A stretch of 64,000 nt of DNA from JALORV01 sp963754065 (lineage in GTDB: Bacteria; Pseudomonadota; Gammaproteobacteria; Burkholderiales; Burkholderiaceae_F): assembly GCA_963754065.1 (NCBI GenBank), contig CAVWFH010000009.1:1-64000 (forward strand), in the 5' to 3' direction. The notes under the pieces were generated by a model. That model ran no database searches and had not been told where the DNA came from. It saw only the letters and a program-made list of their open reading frames with translations. Each line of letters opens with the position of its first letter. Positions within the stretch are counted from its first letter, which is position 1. The translations under genes were made by a program, and so were the position numbers. Below are positions 62,393 through 64,000 of this stretch, piece by piece.

Positions 62393-63577
62393 ATGACATT
62401 CGAGATACTTGAAACCGAAACGCGCGGAACGATCATCAAGGTGGTGGGGGTCGGCGGTGCCGGCGGCAATGCCGTCGAGCACATGATTCGTCGCAGCGTG
62501 CAGGGCGTGGAATTCATCTGCGCCAATACCGACCACCAGGCGCTGGCGCGTTCGTCGTCGAAGAACGTGCTGCAGCTCGGCAAGACCGGGCTGGGCGCCG
62601 GCAGCCGTCCCGAGGCCGGGCGCCAGGCCGCCGAGGAGGCACGCGACCGCATTGCCGATTCGCTGCGCGGCGCGCACATGGTGTTCATCACCGCGGGCAT
62701 GGGTGGAGGCACCGGTACCGGGGCAGCGCCGGTCGTGGCCGAGATCGCCAAGGAACTGGGGCTGCTGACGGTCGCCGTGGTGTCGAAGCCATTCGAGTTC
62801 GAAGGACCCAAGCGCCTGAAAGTGGCCGAAACGGGACTGGCCGAACTCGAGGCCTCGGTGCACTCGCTGATCGTCATCCTCAACAACAAGCTCGAAGAAG
62901 TGATGGGCGAGGATGCCGAGATGGCCGACTGCTTCCGCGCGGCCGACGATGTTCTGCACAATGCCTGTGCCGGCATCGCCGAGATCATCAATGTCCCGGG
63001 TCTGGTCAACGTCGACTTCGAGGACGTGAAGACCGTGATGAGCGAGCACGGCAAGGCGATGATGGGAACCGCGACGGCTTCGGGACTGGATCGCGCGCGT
63101 ATCGCGGCCGAGCAGGCGGTTGCCAGCCCCTTGCTCGAGGGTGTCGATCTGTCCGGTGCGCGCGGCGTGCTGGTCAACATCACCGCATCGTCGTCGCTGA
63201 AAATGAAGGAAACGCGCGAGGTGATGAACACGATCCGTGCGTTTGCCGCGGAAGACGCGACCGTGATCTTCGGCACTGTGTGCGACGAGTCGATCGGCGA
63301 TGGCCTGCGGGTCACCGTGGTGGCGACGGGCCTCGGCCGCGCCGGATCGAAGAAGCAGTCCAATCCGTTCACGGTCGTGCGCACCGGCACCGACAACGCG
63401 CCCTTGATGGTCTCGCCGACCCGGGAGACCGCGGCGACCGGATCCGACTACAGCCACCTCGATACCCCCGCCGTCTGGCGCTCGCGCGAGTCGGCGCAGC
63501 AAAAGGTCTCCGCCCTGGAGGAAAGCGGCAGCGATCGCTATGACATTCCGGCGTTTCTGAGGAAGCAGGCGGATTGA
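62393..63577 (+). CDS. ftsZ: cell division GTPase FtsZ
   Basis: A 394-residue tubulin-like GTPase that forms the Z-ring. It has the nucleotide-binding VVGVGGAGGNAVEHMI, the tubulin signature MGGGTGTGAAPVVAEIAKE, the T7-loop NVDFEDVKTVM and a variable linker (TPAVWRSRESAQQKVSAL) before the conserved C-terminal peptide YDIPAFLRKQAD that binds FtsA and ZipA. An AGGAG seven bases upstream of ATG 62393 supports the start. A short gap and a repeat element follow. Confidence 0.98.
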   Translation: MTFEILETETRGTIIKVVGVGGAGGNAVEHMIRRSVQGVEFICANTDHQALARSSSKNVLQLGKTGLGAGSRPEAGRQAAEEARDRIADSLRGAHMVFITAGMGGGTGTGAAPVVAEIAKELGLLTVAVVSKPFEFEGPKRLKVAETGLAELEASVHSLIVILNNKLEEVMGEDAEMADCFRAADDVLHNACAGIAEIINVPGLVNVDFEDVKTVMSEHGKAMMGTATASGLDRARIAAEQAVASPLLEGVDLSGARGVLVNITASSSLKMKETREVMNTIRAFAAEDATVIFGTVCDESIGDGLRVTVVATGLGRAGSKKQSNPFTVVRTGTDNAPLMVSPTRETAATGSDYSHLDTPAVWRSRESAQQKVSALEESGSDRYDIPAFLRKQAD

Positions 63578-63583
63578 GAGTGG

Positions 63584-63953
63584 CGTCGATGGTGTACGCG
63601 ATCCGGCTGCGCCGGATCGCACGTGCACTCGGCGGCACGCGCACGACGTGCGCGCTCAAGACTGGTCAGTCGGCTGCGCTTCGGAGCGGCCGCACGCTCC
63701 GCCGAGGAGCGAATCCCGCGCACTCCCCCGTCCCCTCGCCGGGCGAGGAGTGCAGGCGTTCCTTTCACTCCTCACCGCGCGAGGAGGGTGAGGGCCAGGA
63801 GTGGCGATCCCCTTCCGCCTCGTGGTACGGCCGGGTGGGGTGCCCGAGCCGTTGTTCTTCGGCGGAGCGCGCGGCCGCTCCGGAGCGCAGCCGACAGATC
63901 CTAGTCCGTTGACGATGCACGTGCGATCGGCGGAGCCGATCGCGTACACCTCG
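63584..63953. repeat. dispersed inverted-repeat element, copy 3 (full-length form)
   Basis: About 370 bases beginning seven bases after the ftsZ stop codon. Terminal inverted repeats are at 63584-63630 and 63913-63953, with hairpins ATCCGGC/GCCGGAT on the left and ATCGGC/GCCGAT on the right between the invariant flanks GTGTACGCGA and TCGCACGTGCAC. The inner repeat of 38 bases is at 63669-63706 (left, with a few changes) and 63858-63895 (right, identical to copy 1). The centre again holds a CCTCGCC/GGCGAGG hairpin and a CGCGAGGAGGG segment. No coding capacity. The last 47 bases of the window beyond it show no feature. Confidence 0.82.
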
Positions 63954-64000
63954 GCGATCGAGACTCTTATAGGCATGCCACGTCGCATGTCCGATCACCG

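Noticed and set aside
1..64000. Prophage, integrative element, transposase, CRISPR array or tRNA gene
   Set aside because: No integrase, phage structural gene, transposase, regularly spaced repeats or tRNA-like cloverleaf could be recognised in the window.

Overview
The window is a GC-rich bacterial chromosome segment, most likely from a betaproteobacterium close to Burkholderiales. The grounds are a complete mraZ-to-ftsZ division and cell-wall cluster in canonical order, an FlhDC/FliA/FlgM flagellar control set, a long MraY of 384 residues, and an FtsZ tail of the DIPAFLRKQAD type. The genus cannot be fixed from the sequence. No transposase, integrase, phage gene, tRNA or CRISPR array was seen.

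Layout: (1) 1-0.3 kb, end of an FKBP prolyl isomerase. (2) 0.65-16.6 kb, an accessory envelope region: two tandem secreted arylsulfatases, an OmpA-like protein, beta-barrel proteins, small secreted proteins, a DUF2092-like protein, a YtcJ-like amidohydrolase, two intact Crp/Fnr regulators and the wreck of a third. Five 18-bp sites of the form YTGTC-N8-GACAA lie only between genes here and look like operators of one of these regulators. (3) 16.6-22.3 kb, ordinary metabolism and transport (MFS carrier, acetolactate-synthase-like enzyme, CbiM-like permease, aldo/keto reductase, lipoprotein). (4) 22.3-29.1 kb, motility control: CheY-like regulator, two PilZ proteins, flhDC, fliT, fliA, flgN, flgM. 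(5) 29.2-45.5 kb, seven signalling genes: a kinase with about ten PAS domains plus an ANTAR-type regulator, a PAS kinase, a hybrid kinase with two receivers and HPt, a REC-PAS-GGDEF-EAL protein, and a kinase with N-terminal receiver overlapping a NarL-type regulator. (6) 45.7-46.0 kb, rnpB. (7) 46.3-63.6 kb, the dcw cluster from MraZ boxes and mraZ to ftsZ, mostly with overlapping stop/start codons.

Two features cut across regions. A dispersed non-coding repeat occurs three times (23.9, 34.9 and 63.6 kb), each directly behind a stop codon. Its terminal inverted repeats carry a hairpin whose stem changes sequence from copy to copy while staying paired, and the most compact copy supplies the C-terminal tail of a histidine kinase. 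In addition, several genes, including the normally essential ftsQ, are broken by what reads each time as one extra base. This points to insertion-type sequence errors rather than many true pseudogenes, and frameshifted entries should be read with that in mind.
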